Under the pieces are notes generated by a model. That model ran no database searches and was not told where the DNA came from. It was given only the letters and a program-made list of their open reading frames with translations. A program made the translations under genes and the position numbers. From contig NZ_SDPN01000022.1 of the NCBI RefSeq assembly GCF_004134825.1, positions 1 to 62,414 on the forward strand: DNA of 62,414 bases, given 5' to 3'. Below, piece by piece: positions 9,907 to 21,595 of this stretch (its first letter is position 1; every line of letters starts with the position of its first letter). The stretch is from Agromyces albus. GTDB lineage: Bacteria > Actinomycetota > Actinomycetes > Actinomycetales > Microbacteriaceae.

Positions 9907-11019
9907 ATGTCAAGCAACACCCCCACCGCCGCGCTCTCAGAGGCCGGCGTCAGCATCTGGCTCGACGACCTGTCGCGTCAACGCATCGTCTCCGGCGGAC
10001 TCGAGCGGCTCATCGCCGAGCGTGACGTCGTCGGCGTGACCACCAACCCGACGATCTTCGCCGGCGCGCTCGCGAACGGCGCCGCCTACGCCGAGCAGCT
10101 GCACGCGCTCTCCGCCGCAGGCGCCGACGTCGACACCGCGGTCTTCGAGATCACGACCGACGACGTGCGCGACGCCGCCGAGCACTTCCGCCCCGTCTAC
10201 GACCGCACCGGCGGATACGACGGTCGCGTCTCGATCGAGGTCGCACCCGGCCTCGCCCACGACACGGCCGCGACCATCGAGCAGGCGAAGGAACTGTGGG
10301 CGAAGGTCGACCGGCCCAACGTCATGATCAAGATCCCCGCGACGCTCGCAGGGCTCGACGCGATCACCGAGACGATCGCCGCCGGCATCAGCGTCAACGT
10401 CACGCTGATCTTCAGCCTCGACCGCTACCGCGAGGTCATCGACGCCTACCTCACGGGGCTCGAGCGTGCGAAGGCCTCCGGCATCGACCTCAGCACCATC
10501 CACTCGGTGGCCTCGTTCTTCGTGTCGCGCGTCGACACCGAGATCGACAAGCGACTCGTCGCGATCGGCACCGATGAGGCCCTCGGGCTCAAGAGCAAGG
10601 CCGGCGTCGCGAATGCGCGACTCGCCTATGAGCTCTACGAGCAGGTCTTCGCCGACGAGCGTGCAACCGCATTGCTCGACGACGGCGCGAACCGTCAGCG
10701 CCCGCTGTGGGCCTCGACCGGCGTGAAGGACCCGTCACTCTCCGACACCCTCTACGTCACCGAGCTCGTCGCCCCGGGCGTCGTCAACACGATGCCCGAG
10801 AAGACCCTCGAGGCCACCTTCGACCACGGCGAGATCGTCGGCGACACCGTGACCGGCGCCTACGCCGATGCCGGCGCCGTGCTCGACGCGCTCGCTCGCG
10901 TCGGCGTCGACTACGACGACGTCACCGCGCTCCTCGAGCGCGAGGGCGTCGAGAAGTTCATCGTCTCGTGGAACGAACTGCTCGACACCGTCCGCGGCGC
11001 CCTGGAGGCAGCGGCATGA
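9907..11019 (+). CDS. tal: Transaldolase
   Basis: Class I aldolase that transfers dihydroxyacetone units between sugar phosphates. It has 370 residues, the longer actinobacterial/cyanobacterial form. The N-terminal motif [13 protein letters not shown] and the Schiff-base lysine in NVMIKIPAT are visible. Ribosome site AAGGAG before the ATG. Its TGA overlaps the ATG of pgi (ATGA), which implies coupled translation. Confidence 0.96.
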   Translation: MSSNTPTAALSEAGVSIWLDDLSRQRIVSGGLERLIAERDVVGVTTNPTIFAGALANGAAYAEQLHALSAAGADVDTAVFEITTDDVRDAAEHFRPVYDRTGGYDGRVSIEVAPGLAHDTAATIEQAKELWAKVDRPNVMIKIPATLAGLDAITETIAAGISVNVTLIFSLDRYREVIDAYLTGLERAKASGIDLSTIHSVASFFVSRVDTEIDKRLVAIGTDEALGLKSKAGVANARLAYELYEQVFADERATALLDDGANRQRPLWASTGVKDPSLSDTLYVTELVAPGVVNTMPEKTLEATFDHGEIVGDTVTGAYADAGAVLDALARVGVDYDDVTALLEREGVEKFIVSWNELLDTVRGALEAAA

Positions 11020-12620
11020 GCTTCCGCATCTCCGTGAGCGGGGCCGCGGCCGACGCCGTGCGCGCCACCGTGCCGGGTCTCGTGGCCGACTATGTCGCGA
11101 GCGGCATCACCGGACTCGACGCCGCACTCTGGGGACCCGAGGCCGAAGAGGAGGCTTCGAAGCGACTCGGCTGGACCGAAGCCGTCGCGATCTCGCGGCC
11201 GCTCGTTCCCGAGATCCTGGCGCTTCGCGACAGCCTCCGCGCCGACGGCGTCGACCACATCGTCCTCGCCGGCATGGGCGGCTCATCGCTCGCCCCAGAG
11301 GTCATCACCCGCACAAACGGGGTGCCCCTCACGGTGCTCGACTCGACCGAGCCCGGGCAGGTGCGCGCTGCGCTCGCCGACCGGCTCGCGTCATCCGCCC
11401 TCGTGGTTTCTTCGAAGTCGGGTTCGACCGTCGAGACCGACAGCCAGCGCCGGGTCTACGAGCAGGCGTTCCGCGATGCCGGCATCGATCCCGTCTCGCG
11501 CATCATCGTGGTCACCGACCCCGGCTCGCCGCTCGACGAATCGGCCCGCGCCGCGGGCTACCGCGTGTTCAACGCCGACCCCAACGTCGGCGGGCGCTAC
11601 TCGGCGCTCACCGCGTTCGGCCTCGTGCCGTCGGGGCTCGCCGGCGTCGACATCTCCGAGCTCCTCGACGAGGCCGAGACGATCGAGCTCTCGCTCGCCG
11701 TCGACACGGAAGACAACCCGGGCCTCGTGCTCGGAGCCGCGATGGCCGCCACGGCACCGCTCCGCGACAAGCTCGGCATCATCTCCGACGGCACCCACAT
11801 CGTCGGGTTCGCCGATTGGGCCGAGCAGCTCATCGCCGAGTCGACGGGAAAGAACGGCACCGGCATCCTGCCCGTCGTGCTCGACGTCGACGCGCCCGAA
11901 CTCGGCGCCGACCTCCCCGACCTCCAAGTCGTGCGGCTCGTCCGCGATGCGGGCGACCAGGTCTTCGGCCACGACGACTCCGGAGAGATCCGCGTCTCGG
12001 GCACGCTCGGCGCGCAGTTGCTCGTCTGGGAGTACGCGACCGTCGTCGCGGGCCGCATCCTCGGCATCAACCCCTTCGACCAGCCCGACGTCGAGTCGGC
12101 GAAGATCGCCGCTCGCGGACTCCTCGACTCGCGGCCCGAGCCCGCCCCGGCGGCGTTCGTCGCCGACGGCATCGAGGTGCGCGGCACTCCCGAGGTCATC
12201 GGCGCGGCGAGCGATCTCGTCTCGGCGATCGACGTGCTGCTCGAAGAGCTGCCGGCGAACGGCTACATCTCGGTGCAGGCCTACGTCGACCGCGTCGCAC
12301 ATCCCGAGCTCGCGCGCCTCCGCGACGCGCTCGCCGCGCGGTCCGGCCGCCCGGTGACGTTCGGCTGGGGCCCGCGGTTCCTGCACTCGACCGGGCAGTT
12401 CCACAAGGGCGGCCCCGCCGTCGGCGTGTTCCTGCAGATCACGCAGGCCGCCGCCAACGACCTCGCGATCCCCGAGCGCCCGTTCACCTTCGGTCAGCTG
12501 ATCGCCGCCCAGGCGTCGGGCGACGCGAGCGTGCTCGCCGAGCACGGCCGGCCTGTGCTCACGCTCACGCTCACCGAGCCCCAGGCGAACATCGCCACGC
12601 TCTTCGACGCCGTCGGCTGA
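11016..12620 (+). CDS. pgi: Glucose-6-phosphate isomerase
   Basis: Interconverts glucose-6-P and fructose-6-P and so links glycolysis to the pentose phosphate steps coded around it. It has 534 residues. SIS-type sugar isomerase motifs are seen ([17 protein letters not shown] near residue 130 and [14 protein letters not shown] near 190). ATG was chosen at the ATGA overlap with tal, since it fits the family N-terminus and the longer open frame upstream is only a tal shadow. Its place between tal and zwf differs from the M. tuberculosis order, where pgi lies elsewhere. Confidence 0.94.
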   Translation: MSFRISVSGAAADAVRATVPGLVADYVASGITGLDAALWGPEAEEEASKRLGWTEAVAISRPLVPEILALRDSLRADGVDHIVLAGMGGSSLAPEVITRTNGVPLTVLDSTEPGQVRAALADRLASSALVVSSKSGSTVETDSQRRVYEQAFRDAGIDPVSRIIVVTDPGSPLDESARAAGYRVFNADPNVGGRYSALTAFGLVPSGLAGVDISELLDEAETIELSLAVDTEDNPGLVLGAAMAATAPLRDKLGIISDGTHIVGFADWAEQLIAESTGKNGTGILPVVLDVDAPELGADLPDLQVVRLVRDAGDQVFGHDDSGEIRVSGTLGAQLLVWEYATVVAGRILGINPFDQPDVESAKIAARGLLDSRPEPAPAAFVADGIEVRGTPEVIGAASDLVSAIDVLLEELPANGYISVQAYVDRVAHPELARLRDALAARSGRPVTFGWGPRFLHSTGQFHKGGPAVGVFLQITQAAANDLAIPERPFTFGQLIAAQASGDASVLAEHGRPVLTLTLTEPQANIATLFDAVG

Positions 12621-12637
12621 GAGCCGGAAGGAACCGC

Positions 12638-14179
12638 ATGCAACCGGCCCCGATCACCGCGCAGCACAATCCGCTGCGTTCCCCGAAGGACTACCGGCTG
12701 AATCGCATCGCCGGCCCCTCGAGCCTCATCATCTTCGGCGTCACGGGCGACCTGTCACGCAAGAAGCTCATGCCCGCGGTCTACGACCTCGCGAACCGGG
12801 GCCTGTTGCCGCCCGGCTTCGCGCTCGTCGGCTTCGCACGCCGCGAATGGGCAGACGAGGACTTCGAACGGGTCGTGCACGATTCGGTGAAGCAGTATGC
12901 ACGCACCGAATTCCGTGAGGACGTCTGGAAGCAGCTCGCTCGCGGCATCCGCTTCGTGCAGGGCGACTTCGACGACGACGCGGCATTCGACCGCCTGCGT
13001 GAGGTCGTCGCCGAACTCGACGAGAAGCGCGGAACGATGGGCAACCACGCGTTCTACCTCTCGATCCCGCCGAAGTCGTTCCCGCTCGTGACCGAGCAGC
13101 TCAAGCGATCCGGGCTCACCGAGCAGAAGGGCGACCAGTGGCGCCGCGTCGTGATCGAGAAGCCGTTCGGGTCCGACCTCCAGACGGCGCGCGAGCTCAA
13201 TGACGTCGTCGCCTCGGTGTTCCCGCCCGACTCCGTGTTCCGCATCGACCACTATCTCGGCAAGGAGACGGTGCAGAACATCCTGGCCCTCCGGTTCGCG
13301 AACCAGCTCTACGAGCCGATCTGGAACGCGAACTACGTCGACCACGTGCAGATCACGATGGCCGAGGACATCGGCGTCGGCGGGCGTGCCGGCTACTACG
13401 ACGGCATCGGCGCGGCCCGCGACGTCATCCAGAACCACTTGCTGCAATTGCTCGCACTCACCGCCATGGAGGAGCCCATCTCCTTCGAGGCGAGCGACCT
13501 CCGCGCCGAGAAGGAGAAGATCCTCGCCGCGGTGCGACTGCCCGAAGATCTCGCGACGGGCACCGCACGCGGGCAGTACGCGGGCGGCTGGCAGGGAGGC
13601 GAAGAGGTCATCGGCTTCCTCGACGAAGACGGCATGGACCCCGAGTCCACCACCGAGACCTACGCGGCCATGAAGCTGACCATCGGCACTCGCCGATGGG
13701 CCGGCGTGCCGTTCTACCTTCGTGCGGGCAAGCGACTCGGCCGCAGGGTCACCGAGATCGCCGTGGTCTTCAAGCGGGCACCCCAGCAGGTCTTCGCCGC
13801 CAGCCAGACCTCGCAACTCGGGCAGAACGCCCTCGTCATCCGGGTGCAGCCCGACGAAGGGGTCACCATCCGCTTCGGCTCGAAGGTCCCCGGCGCCGGC
13901 ATCCAGGTGCGCGACGTGACGATGGACTTCGGCTACGGGCACGCCTTCACCGAGGCGAGCCCCGAGGCGTACGAACGCCTCATCCTCGACGTGCTGCTCG
14001 GCGACCCGCCGCTCTTCCCCCGTCAGGAGGAGGTCGAACTCTCGTGGAAGATCCTCGACCCGATCGAGGAGTTCTGGGAGACCCAGGGTCAGCCCGAGCA
14101 ATACCGCCCCGGCACCTGGGGACCCGCCTCGGCCGATGAGCTGCTGGAACGCGACGGACGAAGCTGGAGACGCCCATGA
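12638..14179 (+). CDS. zwf: Glucose-6-phosphate 1-dehydrogenase
   Basis: First enzyme of the oxidative pentose phosphate branch; makes NAD(P)H and 6-phosphogluconolactone. It has 513 residues. The coenzyme fingerprint is FGVTGDLSRKKLMPA near residue 35, and the active-site signature RIDHYLGKE near residue 203. ATG with GGAAGGAA upstream, 17 bp after pgi. Its TGA overlaps the opcA ATG. In actinobacteria the enzyme depends on or is modulated by OpcA, encoded next. Confidence 0.96.
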   Translation: MQPAPITAQHNPLRSPKDYRLNRIAGPSSLIIFGVTGDLSRKKLMPAVYDLANRGLLPPGFALVGFARREWADEDFERVVHDSVKQYARTEFREDVWKQLARGIRFVQGDFDDDAAFDRLREVVAELDEKRGTMGNHAFYLSIPPKSFPLVTEQLKRSGLTEQKGDQWRRVVIEKPFGSDLQTARELNDVVASVFPPDSVFRIDHYLGKETVQNILALRFANQLYEPIWNANYVDHVQITMAEDIGVGGRAGYYDGIGAARDVIQNHLLQLLALTAMEEPISFEASDLRAEKEKILAAVRLPEDLATGTARGQYAGGWQGGEEVIGFLDEDGMDPESTTETYAAMKLTIGTRRWAGVPFYLRAGKRLGRRVTEIAVVFKRAPQQVFAASQTSQLGQNALVIRVQPDEGVTIRFGSKVPGAGIQVRDVTMDFGYGHAFTEASPEAYERLILDVLLGDPPLFPRQEEVELSWKILDPIEEFWETQGQPEQYRPGTWGPASADELLERDGRSWRRP

Positions 14180-15138
14180 TCGTCGATCTGCCCGACACCA
14201 CCACGAGCCAGGTCTCGAAGACCCTCGTGAAGATCCGCGAAGAGGGCGGCGTCGTCGCGCTCGGCCGAGTGCTCACCCTCGTCATCGCCACCTCCCCAGG
14301 CGCCGAAGAGGAGGCCATCGAGGCCGCCAACGACGCGTCCCGCGAGCATCCGATGCGCGTGATCGTGGTCTCACGGGAGCCGGGCACCGAGACCTCGGCG
14401 GTCGATCCGCGGCTCGATGCCGAGATCCGCGTGGGCGGCGACGCCGGCGCGAGCGAGGTCATCGTGCTTCGAGCGTGCGGCGATGCCGCCAGCGACGAGG
14501 AGAGCCTCGTGATGGGCCTGCTGCTGCCCGATGCCCCCGTGGTGACCTGGTGGCCCGCTGCCGCACCCGAGGTTCCCGGCAAGTCGCCGCTCGGTCGCAT
14601 CGCACACCGCAGGATCACGGATGCCTCGACGCAGCCCGATCCCCAGGCCGCGCTTCGCAATCTCGCCTCGAGCTACACTCCAGGCGACGCTGACTTCGCG
14701 TGGACTCGCCTGACACTGTGGCGCGCGCAACTCGCCGCCGTGCTCGACCAGCCGCCGTACGAACCCGTCACCGACGTCCACGTGACGGGCGCGATCGACT
14801 CCCCCTCGACGACACTGCTCGCCGCGTGGCTGAAGCTGCAGCTCTCGGCTCCGACGACGTACGAGTTGACGAGCGTGGAAGCCGGTTCGCACGGCATTCA
14901 CGGGGTGCGCCTCGGGCGAGATGGCGGCGCCATCGAACTCGTGCGCGACGTGCCCGGCATCGCGACGCTTCGTCAGCCCAGCCAGCCGGTGCACGATCTC
15001 GCCCTGCCTCGACGGAATCTCCGTGACTGCCTCGCCGACGAGCTCCGACGCCTCGACCCCGATGAGCTGTACGGTGAAGTGATCACGAGCGGGCTCGCCC
15101 TGCTCGAGGATGCCGACGATGGAGGCCCCGCCGCATGA
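14176..15138 (+). CDS. opcA: Glucose-6-phosphate dehydrogenase assembly protein OpcA
   Basis: 320-residue partner of G6PDH, found next to zwf in actinobacteria and cyanobacteria. Family-like stretches are MIVDLPDTTTSQVSKTLV at the start and APVVTWWPAAAPEVPGKSPLG in the first third. It overlaps zwf and pgl by ATGA junctions, so zwf, opcA and pgl are a tightly coupled unit. The catalytic role is indirect (assembly or redox control of Zwf). Confidence 0.93.
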   Translation: MIVDLPDTTTSQVSKTLVKIREEGGVVALGRVLTLVIATSPGAEEEAIEAANDASREHPMRVIVVSREPGTETSAVDPRLDAEIRVGGDAGASEVIVLRACGDAASDEESLVMGLLLPDAPVVTWWPAAAPEVPGKSPLGRIAHRRITDASTQPDPQAALRNLASSYTPGDADFAWTRLTLWRAQLAAVLDQPPYEPVTDVHVTGAIDSPSTTLLAAWLKLQLSAPTTYELTSVEAGSHGIHGVRLGRDGGAIELVRDVPGIATLRQPSQPVHDLALPRRNLRDCLADELRRLDPDELYGEVITSGLALLEDADDGGPAA

Positions 15139-15905
15139 CGAATGAGCGCCGCGTGCTCGTGCACCCCGACAAGGCCTCGCTCGCAGGAGCGGTGGCGGCG
15201 CGCTTCATCACGAAGACGCTCGACATCCTCGACGCGCAACCGGTCGCGCACATCGTGCTCACTGGTGGCACGATGGGCGCCTCGGTGCTCGAGGCGGTCG
15301 CCTCGTCACCGGCCCACACCTCGGTCGACTGGTCGCGCGTGCACTTCTGGTGGGGCGACGAGCGATGGGTGCCCGCCGGCGACGCCGAGCGCAACGACGG
15401 ACAGTCGCGAGCCGCGCTCCTCGACCGACTCGACCTTCCGGCCGAGAACGTGCACCCGTTCCCGGCATCGGATTCCGGCATCTCGCTCGACGAGGCCGCC
15501 GACGTCTACGCAACCGAACTCGCGGCGCACGGCGTCGACGGATTGACGCACCCCGTCTTCGACATCACGTTCCTCGGCGCCGGACCCGACGGTCACGTGG
15601 CCTCGCTCTTCCCGCATCGATCGGGAATCCAGGTCACCGATCGCACGGTCATTCCGGTGCGGAACTCGCCGAAGCCGCCGCCCGAGCGATTGAGCCTCAC
15701 ACGACCCGTGCTGAACGCGTCGCAGCGCATCTGGATCGTGCTCGCCGGAGCAGATAAGGCCTCGGCGCTCGGACTCGCCCTCGCGGGCGCGAGCCGCGAC
15801 GAAGTGCCCGTCGCCGGCATCAAGGGACGCCGGCGCACGGTGTTCTTCGTGGACCGTGAAGCGGCCGCCGAAGTTCCCGAGGAGCTCATCGCGCCCGACT
15901 ACTGA
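15135..15905 (+). CDS. pgl: 6-Phosphogluconolactonase
   Basis: Hydrolyses 6-phosphogluconolactone, the product of Zwf. It has 256 residues of the DevB/NagB-like fold. Visible motifs are VLTGGTMGASVLEAV near residue 39, the WWGDERWVP stretch near residue 72, and FLGAGPDGHVASLFPH with the catalytic DGH. It is the last gene of the operon, and a strong hairpin terminator follows 17 bp downstream. Confidence 0.94.
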   Translation: MTNERRVLVHPDKASLAGAVAARFITKTLDILDAQPVAHIVLTGGTMGASVLEAVASSPAHTSVDWSRVHFWWGDERWVPAGDAERNDGQSRAALLDRLDLPAENVHPFPASDSGISLDEAADVYATELAAHGVDGLTHPVFDITFLGAGPDGHVASLFPHRSGIQVTDRTVIPVRNSPKPPPERLSLTRPVLNASQRIWIVLAGADKASALGLALAGASRDEVPVAGIKGRRRTVFFVDREAAAEVPEELIAPDY

Positions 15906-15922
15906 ACACGTCGGTCGCAGAT

Positions 15923-15963
15923 ATGAAGCAGGGCCGGCCCTTTGGGGGCCGGCCCTGCTTCAT
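15923..15963. terminator. Bidirectional hairpin terminator between pgl and rbpA
   Basis: Perfect 18-bp stem (ATGAAGCAGGGCCGGCCC and its complement) with a 5-nt loop, between two convergent operons. No long T-run follows on either side, as is common in high-GC actinobacteria. Confidence 0.85.
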
Positions 15964-15984
15964 GTCTGGTTCGCGTTTGGTGCG

Positions 15985-16341
15985 TCAGGCCTGTCCGCGG
16001 CGGATGCGTAACTGCGTGAGTGCGTCGTCGAGCAGGGCAGCGGCCTCTTCGTCGGTGCGTCGTTCCTTGACGTAGGCGAGGTGCGTCTTGTACGGCTCGA
16101 GCTTCGAGACCGAGGGCGGGTTCTCGCGATCGCGCCCGGCGGGCAGCCCCGTGGACGGGCTGTCGATGATGTCGGGGATCTCCTCTTCGGGCAGGTTCGC
16201 TGCGAAGTACCGCACCGTCTCATTGCCCTGTGCGTCCCAGTAGCTCACCGCGACGCGATCGGCGTGGAAGCCACGATCCTGTTCGCCCATCGGCCCGGCG
16301 CCCACGCGCGAGCCACGAATGGCGCTGTTTCCTGAAGCCAT
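15985..16341 (-). CDS. rbpA: RNA polymerase-binding protein RbpA
   Basis: Actinobacteria-specific protein that binds the principal sigma factor and stabilises the open complex. It has 118 residues with the characteristic start (residues 1-25, SAIRGSRVGAGPMGE) and the C-terminal sigma-interaction helix (ERRTDEEAAALLDDALTQLR). The four zinc-ligand cysteines of the Streptomyces protein are all absent, as in other zinc-free members. ATG with GGGGGAG upstream was chosen; the longer open frame runs antisense-like through secG and tpiA. It follows secG by 14 bp. Confidence 0.92.
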   Translation of the reverse strand: MASGNSAIRGSRVGAGPMGEQDRGFHADRVAVSYWDAQGNETVRYFAANLPEEEIPDIIDSPSTGLPAGRDRENPPSVSKLEPYKTHLAYVKERRTDEEAAALLDDALTQLRIRRGQA

Positions 16342-16355
16342 CTTCTTCTCCCCCG

Positions 16356-16607
16356 TCAGATTCCGGCGTCGAACTTGGTGATGAGGCCGAGTACGACGAT
16401 GCAGGTCACCCAGATGAGTCCGAGGATGACCGTGATCCGGTTGAGGTTTCGCTCGGCGACACCCGATGCGCCGAGGCTCGAGGTGACGCCTCCTCCGAAC
16501 ATGTCGGAGAGACCGCCACCGCGGCCCTTGTGCAACAGGATGAGCAGCGTCAGCAGGAGGCTCGTGAGACCGAGCAGCACCTGCAGGACGACCTGGAGAA
16601 TCTCCAC
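16356..16607 (-). CDS. secG: Preprotein translocase subunit SecG
   Basis: Small membrane subunit of the SecYEG channel, with 83 residues and two transmembrane helices (residues 1-22 and 54-76). The linker has the typical HKGRGGGLSDMFGGG motif. The GTG at VEILQVVLQ was chosen because GGAAAGG lies at the right distance and known SecG proteins start here; an upstream GTG would add 14 unlikely residues. The tpiA-secG order is conserved in actinobacteria. A TATACT box lies 45 bp upstream. Confidence 0.93.
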   Translation of the reverse strand: MEILQVVLQVLLGLTSLLLTLLILLHKGRGGGLSDMFGGGVTSSLGASGVAERNLNRITVILGLIWVTCIVVLGLITKFDAGI

Positions 16608-16651
16608 GGTGAACCTTTCCGGGCACGACGCAGGGGGTCGGGCCGACAATC

Positions 16652-16657
16652 AGTATA
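16652..16657 (-). promoter_or_regulatory. Candidate -10 (TATACT) for secG-rbpA
   Basis: TATACT on the minus strand in the 81-bp tpiA-secG spacer, predicting a leader of about 37 nt. A convincing -35 is not seen. It would let secG and rbpA be expressed apart from the glycolytic genes. Confidence 0.42.
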
Positions 16658-16688
16658 ACGGCACGCGAGCCGCGGCCGAGGAGGCGGG

Positions 16689-17477
16689 CTACGCTCCGAC
16701 GTGCTTCTTGAACCGCGCGATGCTCGAGAACTCGGCGATGTCGAGGCTCGCTCCGCCGACGAGAGCGCCATCGACGTTCGGTTCGCGAAGGAACGAGGCG
16801 ATGTTCGCCGCCTTCACCGAGCCGCCGTAGAGCACGCGCGTCGCCTGGGCGATCTCGTCGTCGAACACCTCGGTGAGCACGCCACGAAGAGCTGCGGCGA
16901 CCTGCTCGGCCTGGTCGGGCGTCGCGGCCTGGCCCGAGCCGATGGCCCAGACCGGCTCGTAGGCGACGACGAGTCCCTTCGACCCGTCGACGCCCTCCAG
17001 TGCGGCGCGCAGCTGCGCGACCGGCACGGCGCTCGGGCCATGTGCCTCGAGGTCTTCGGCGGTCTCGCCGACGCACAGCACGGGGATGAGGCCGTGGCGG
17101 TGCGCGGCGAGCACCTTCGCGTTGATGTCGGCGTCGCTCTCGCCATGCAGGGTGCGTCGCTCGGAGTGGCCGATGATCACGTACCGGCAGTCGAGTGCCG
17201 CGAGGAATGCCCCGGAGATCTCACCCGTGTATGCCCCGGAGTCGTGCGCCGAGACATCCTGTGCGCCGTACGCGATCGGGAGCGAGTCAGCCGAGACGAG
17301 CGTCTGCACCGATCGCAGGTCGGTGAACGGCGGGAACACCGCCACCTCGGCGTCGGCGAAGTCGTGCTTCGCGTCGGCGAGGCTCCACGCGAGCTTCTGC
17401 ACGAACGCGATCGACTGCAGGTGATCGAGGTTCATCTTCCAGTTGCCTGCGATGAACGGAGTGCGCTTCACTGCCAT
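16689..17477 (-). CDS. tpiA: Triosephosphate isomerase
   Basis: Interconverts dihydroxyacetone phosphate and glyceraldehyde 3-phosphate. It has 262 residues. The substrate lysine is in GNWKMN, the electrophilic histidine in VIIGHSERR, and the catalytic glutamate in [13 protein letters not shown], followed by the flexible loop. The ATG lies inside the end of pgk (10-bp overlap), so the two are translationally coupled. Confidence 0.97.
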   Translation of the reverse strand: MAVKRTPFIAGNWKMNLDHLQSIAFVQKLAWSLADAKHDFADAEVAVFPPFTDLRSVQTLVSADSLPIAYGAQDVSAHDSGAYTGEISGAFLAALDCRYVIIGHSERRTLHGESDADINAKVLAAHRHGLIPVLCVGETAEDLEAHGPSAVPVAQLRAALEGVDGSKGLVVAYEPVWAIGSGQAATPDQAEQVAAALRGVLTEVFDDEIAQATRVLYGGSVKAANIASFLREPNVDGALVGGASLDIAEFSSIARFKKHVGA

Positions 17478-18682
17478 CCGAGGACCTCCAGTCCGGGAAG
17501 CTTCTTGCCTTCGAGGAACTCGAGGCTTGCGCCTCCGCCCGTTGAGATGTGACCGAATTGGTCGTCGGAGAACCCGAGCTGCCGAACCGCTGCGGCGGAG
17601 TCTCCACCACCGACGACGCTGAGCCCATCGACCGCGGTGAGGGCCTCGGCGACGGTGAGGGTGCCTGCAGCGAACGGCGCGAGCTCGAACACGCCCATCG
17701 GCCCGTTCCAGAACACCGTCTTCGAGCCGCGAATGTGCTCGGCGAAGACCGCTGCAGTGTCGGGCCCGATGTCGAGTCCGAGTCCGGATGCCCCGAACGG
17801 CGTCTGCTCGATCGCATCCGACGCCGTCACGACGTGCTCGGCCTCGGCCGAGAAGGCCGATGCCACGACGACGTCGGTCGGCAGCACGATCGACACGCCG
17901 CGCTCCGTCGCCTCGGCGAGGTAGCCGCGCACCGTCTCGATCTGGTCCTCCTCGAGGAGGCTCGAACCGACCTTGTGGCCCTGCGCCGCGAGGAAGGTGA
18001 AGAGCATGCCGCCGCCGATGAGCAGGGTGTCGACACGAGGCAGCAGGTGTGCGATGACGCCGAGCTTGTCGGAGACCTTCGATCCGCCGAGCACGACCGT
18101 GTAGGGGCGCTCAGGCGATTCGGTGAGCCGGTCGAGCACTTCGAGCTCGTCGGCGATCAGCAGTCCTGCCGCGCTCGGCCGGAGCTCCTCGAGTTCGAAG
18201 ACGCTCGCCTGCTTGCGATGCACGACGCCGAAACCGTCGGAGACCACGGCATCGGCGAACGCGGCGAGCTCGCCCGCGAACGCGGTGCGCTCGGCCTCGT
18301 TCTTGCTGGTCTCCCCCGGGTTGAACCGGAGGTTCTCGAGCACGAGCACCTCGCCGTCGCCGAGCGCCGCGACCTTGGCCGCGGCATCCGTGCCGACCGT
18401 GTCGGCGGCGAAGCCGACCGGGGCGTCGAGCAGCTCGCCGAGGCGCGCCGCAATTGGAGCGAGGCTGTACTTCGGGTCGGGCGCTCCGTCGGGCCGCCCG
18501 AGGTGGGAGACCACGATGACGCGGGCGCCCTGGCCGACGAGGGCCTCGAGCGTCGGGACCGATGCCCGCACGCGGCCGTCGTCCGTGATGACCGCGTTCT
18601 GCAGAGGAACGTTCAGGTCACAACGGACGACGACGCGCTTGCCGGCGAGCGGACCGAGGGTATCGATCGTTCGCAGGGTCAC
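17468..18682 (-). CDS. pgk: Phosphoglycerate kinase
   Basis: Makes ATP from 1,3-bisphosphoglycerate in lower glycolysis. It has 404 residues. The N-terminal signature [14 protein letters not shown] and the C-terminal nucleotide-binding [13 protein letters not shown] are present. The GTG before TLRTIDTL was chosen because upstream in-frame residues are low-complexity and the gap stop lies only 11 bp before it. No strong Shine-Dalgarno is seen, so reinitiation from gap is likely. Confidence 0.94.
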   Translation of the reverse strand: MTLRTIDTLGPLAGKRVVVRCDLNVPLQNAVITDDGRVRASVPTLEALVGQGARVIVVSHLGRPDGAPDPKYSLAPIAARLGELLDAPVGFAADTVGTDAAAKVAALGDGEVLVLENLRFNPGETSKNEAERTAFAGELAAFADAVVSDGFGVVHRKQASVFELEELRPSAAGLLIADELEVLDRLTESPERPYTVVLGGSKVSDKLGVIAHLLPRVDTLLIGGGMLFTFLAAQGHKVGSSLLEEDQIETVRGYLAEATERGVSIVLPTDVVVASAFSAEAEHVVTASDAIEQTPFGASGLGLDIGPDTAAVFAEHIRGSKTVFWNGPMGVFELAPFAAGTLTVAEALTAVDGLSVVGGGDSAAAVRQLGFSDDQFGHISTGGGASLEFLEGKKLPGLEVLGWQ

Positions 18683-18693
18683 GATGACTCGGC

Positions 18694-19791
<1,098 letters not shown>

Positions 19792-20418
19792 CTACGACAG
19801 TAGCAGCAGCCCTGAGGTCTTCTCGCGTGCGGTGGTGAAGCGCTCCTGGACGTTCGCCCAGTCTGCGATGTTCCAGAACGCCTTCACGTAGTCGGCACGC
19901 ACGTTCTTGTAGTCGAGGTAGTACGCGTGCTCCCAGACGTCGAGCATGAGGAGGGGCACGATGCCCGCGGGGAGGTTTCCCTGCTGGTCGAAGAACTGCA
20001 CGATGATGAGGCGCTGTCCGATCGAATCCCAGGCGAGCACTGCCCATCCGGAACCCTGGACGCCGAGCGCGGTCGCCGTGAAGTGGGCCTGGAACTTGTC
20101 GAACGAACCGAATGCGTCGTCGATCGCCGAGGCGAGCTCCCCGGTCGGCTTGTCGCCGCCATTGGGCGAGAGGTTCGTCCAGAAGATCGAGTGGTTGATG
20201 TGCCCGCCGAGGTTGAACGCGAGGTCCTTCTCGAGCTTGTTGACATTCGCGAGGTTTTCCGAGTCGCGGGCTTCAGCGAGTTGCGCGAGCGCGGTGTTCG
20301 CGCCGGTGACGTAGGCCTGGTGATGCTTCGAGTGGTGCAATTCCATGATCGTGCCACTGATGCTCGGCTCGAGCGCCGAGTAGTCGTAGGCGAGATCCGG
20401 GAGGGTGTAGTCAGCCAT
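19792..20418 (-). CDS. sodA: Superoxide dismutase, Fe/Mn family
   Basis: Detoxifies superoxide in the cytoplasm. It has 208 residues. Metal ligands are seen in ELHHSKHH near residue 27, [10 protein letters not shown] near residue 76, and DVWEHAYY near residue 165. ATG with AGAAGGAGAAG upstream. The 134-bp region in front of it contains a short palindrome, a 6-bp hairpin in the leader and a TAGACT hexamer at 20483-20488 that may be its -10. Mn and Fe forms cannot be separated with certainty by eye. Confidence 0.95.
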   Translation of the reverse strand: MADYTLPDLAYDYSALEPSISGTIMELHHSKHHQAYVTGANTALAQLAEARDSENLANVNKLEKDLAFNLGGHINHSIFWTNLSPNGGDKPTGELASAIDDAFGSFDKFQAHFTATALGVQGSGWAVLAWDSIGQRLIIVQFFDQQGNLPAGIVPLLMLDVWEHAYYLDYKNVRADYVKAFWNIADWANVQERFTTAREKTSGLLLLS

Positions 20419-20552
20419 TGCTTCTCCTTCTCAGATGCCGGGCGTGCCGGGCTCCTGCCCGGTGTTCCGCGGCTGCGTTTCGAGTCTATGCCCGTCGCGA
20501 GCGGTGCCCGTGTGGCGTATGACGCGGGGCGACGCTCGCGAGCGGGGGTCGA

Positions 20553-21533
20553 TCAGACCTCGTCGAGGTCGGCGGGCAGGCTCGCCTCGGTGCCCGGCAC
20601 GCCGAGTTCGGCGGCACGCTTGTCGGCCATCGCGAGCAGCCGGCGGATGCGGCCGGCCACGGCGTCTTTGGTCATGGGCGGGTCGGCGTAGTGGCCGAGC
20701 TCGTCGAGACTTGCATCGCGATGGGCGAGCCGAAGTTCTCCCGCGTACTTCAGGTGATCGGGGATGCCGTCGCTCAAGAGCTCCATGGCACGTTCGACGC
20801 GTGCGCAGGCCGCGACAGCGGCTTGCGCCGACCGCCGCAGGTTCGCGTCGTCGAAGTTGACGAGCCGGTTCGCCGTGGCCCGCACCTCGCGCCGCTGCCG
20901 GAGCGCCTCCCAGTTGCGCACCGTCTCGGTGGCGCCCATCACGGCGAGCATCGCACTGATCGCCTCGCCGTCGCGGATCACGACCCGGTGCACGCCGCGC
21001 ACTTCACGTGCCTTCGCCGAGATGCCGAGGCGGCCGGCGGCGCCGACGAGCGCCATCGCGGTCTCGTTGCCGGGGCAGGTGATCTCGAGCGCGGCCGAAC
21101 GGCCGGGATCGGTCAGACTCCCCTGGGCGAGGAAGGCGCCCCTCCAGATGGCCGCGACCTCGTCGCGTGAACCGGTCGTGAGCTTGTTCGGCAGTCCTCG
21201 CACCGGTCGTCGGCGCGCGTCGAGGAGGCCGGTCTGCCGGGCGAGCGTCTCTCCCCCGTCGAGCACGCGCACGAGGTACTGGTTCGAACGACGGATGCCG
21301 GATGGGGAGATCACCGACACGTCGGGGCGAACCCCGTAGATCTCGCCGAGGTCGCGCGTCACCCTGCGCACGATCGTGGGTGAGTCGAGCTCCGCCTCGA
21401 TCGCGATGCGGCTGGAGATGATGTGAAGTCCGCCGGCGAAGCGCAGCACTGCCGCGAGCTCAGCCGCCCTCACGCTGGTCTTCGGCACGTCGACTCGCGC
21501 GAGCTCTTCTTTCACATCCGCGGTCAATGCCAC
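20553..21533 (-). CDS. whiA: DNA-binding protein WhiA
   Basis: Regulator of the WhiA/WhiB sporulation-septation circuit, conserved in Gram-positive bacteria including non-sporulating ones. It has 326 residues. The N-terminal two thirds are the degenerate LAGLIDADG homing-endonuclease-like fold, and the C-terminal part is the helix-turn-helix (region of [27 protein letters not shown]). GTG start. rapZ lies 62 bp upstream; the yvcK gene that normally separates rapZ and whiA is absent here. Confidence 0.95.
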   Translation of the reverse strand: MALTADVKEELARVDVPKTSVRAAELAAVLRFAGGLHIISSRIAIEAELDSPTIVRRVTRDLGEIYGVRPDVSVISPSGIRRSNQYLVRVLDGGETLARQTGLLDARRRPVRGLPNKLTTGSRDEVAAIWRGAFLAQGSLTDPGRSAALEITCPGNETAMALVGAAGRLGISAKAREVRGVHRVVIRDGEAISAMLAVMGATETVRNWEALRQRREVRATANRLVNFDDANLRRSAQAAVAACARVERAMELLSDGIPDHLKYAGELRLAHRDASLDELGHYADPPMTKDAVAGRIRRLLAMADKRAAELGVPGTEASLPADLDEV

Positions 21534-21595
21534 TTCACGTCCAATCTTTCGTCATCTTGTGGTCGCGCCTCGTTCGAATGTCATTCCGCGCCGGG

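Noticed and set aside
15985..16341. RbpA without zinc-binding cysteines
   Set aside because: Zinc-free RbpA is a known subgroup, including the M. tuberculosis protein, so this is not novel.
20533..20544. Palindrome CGCTCGCGAGCG after whiA as a terminator
   Set aside because: It is self-complementary without a loop, so a stable RNA hairpin is doubtful; GC-rich palindromes of this size are frequent here.
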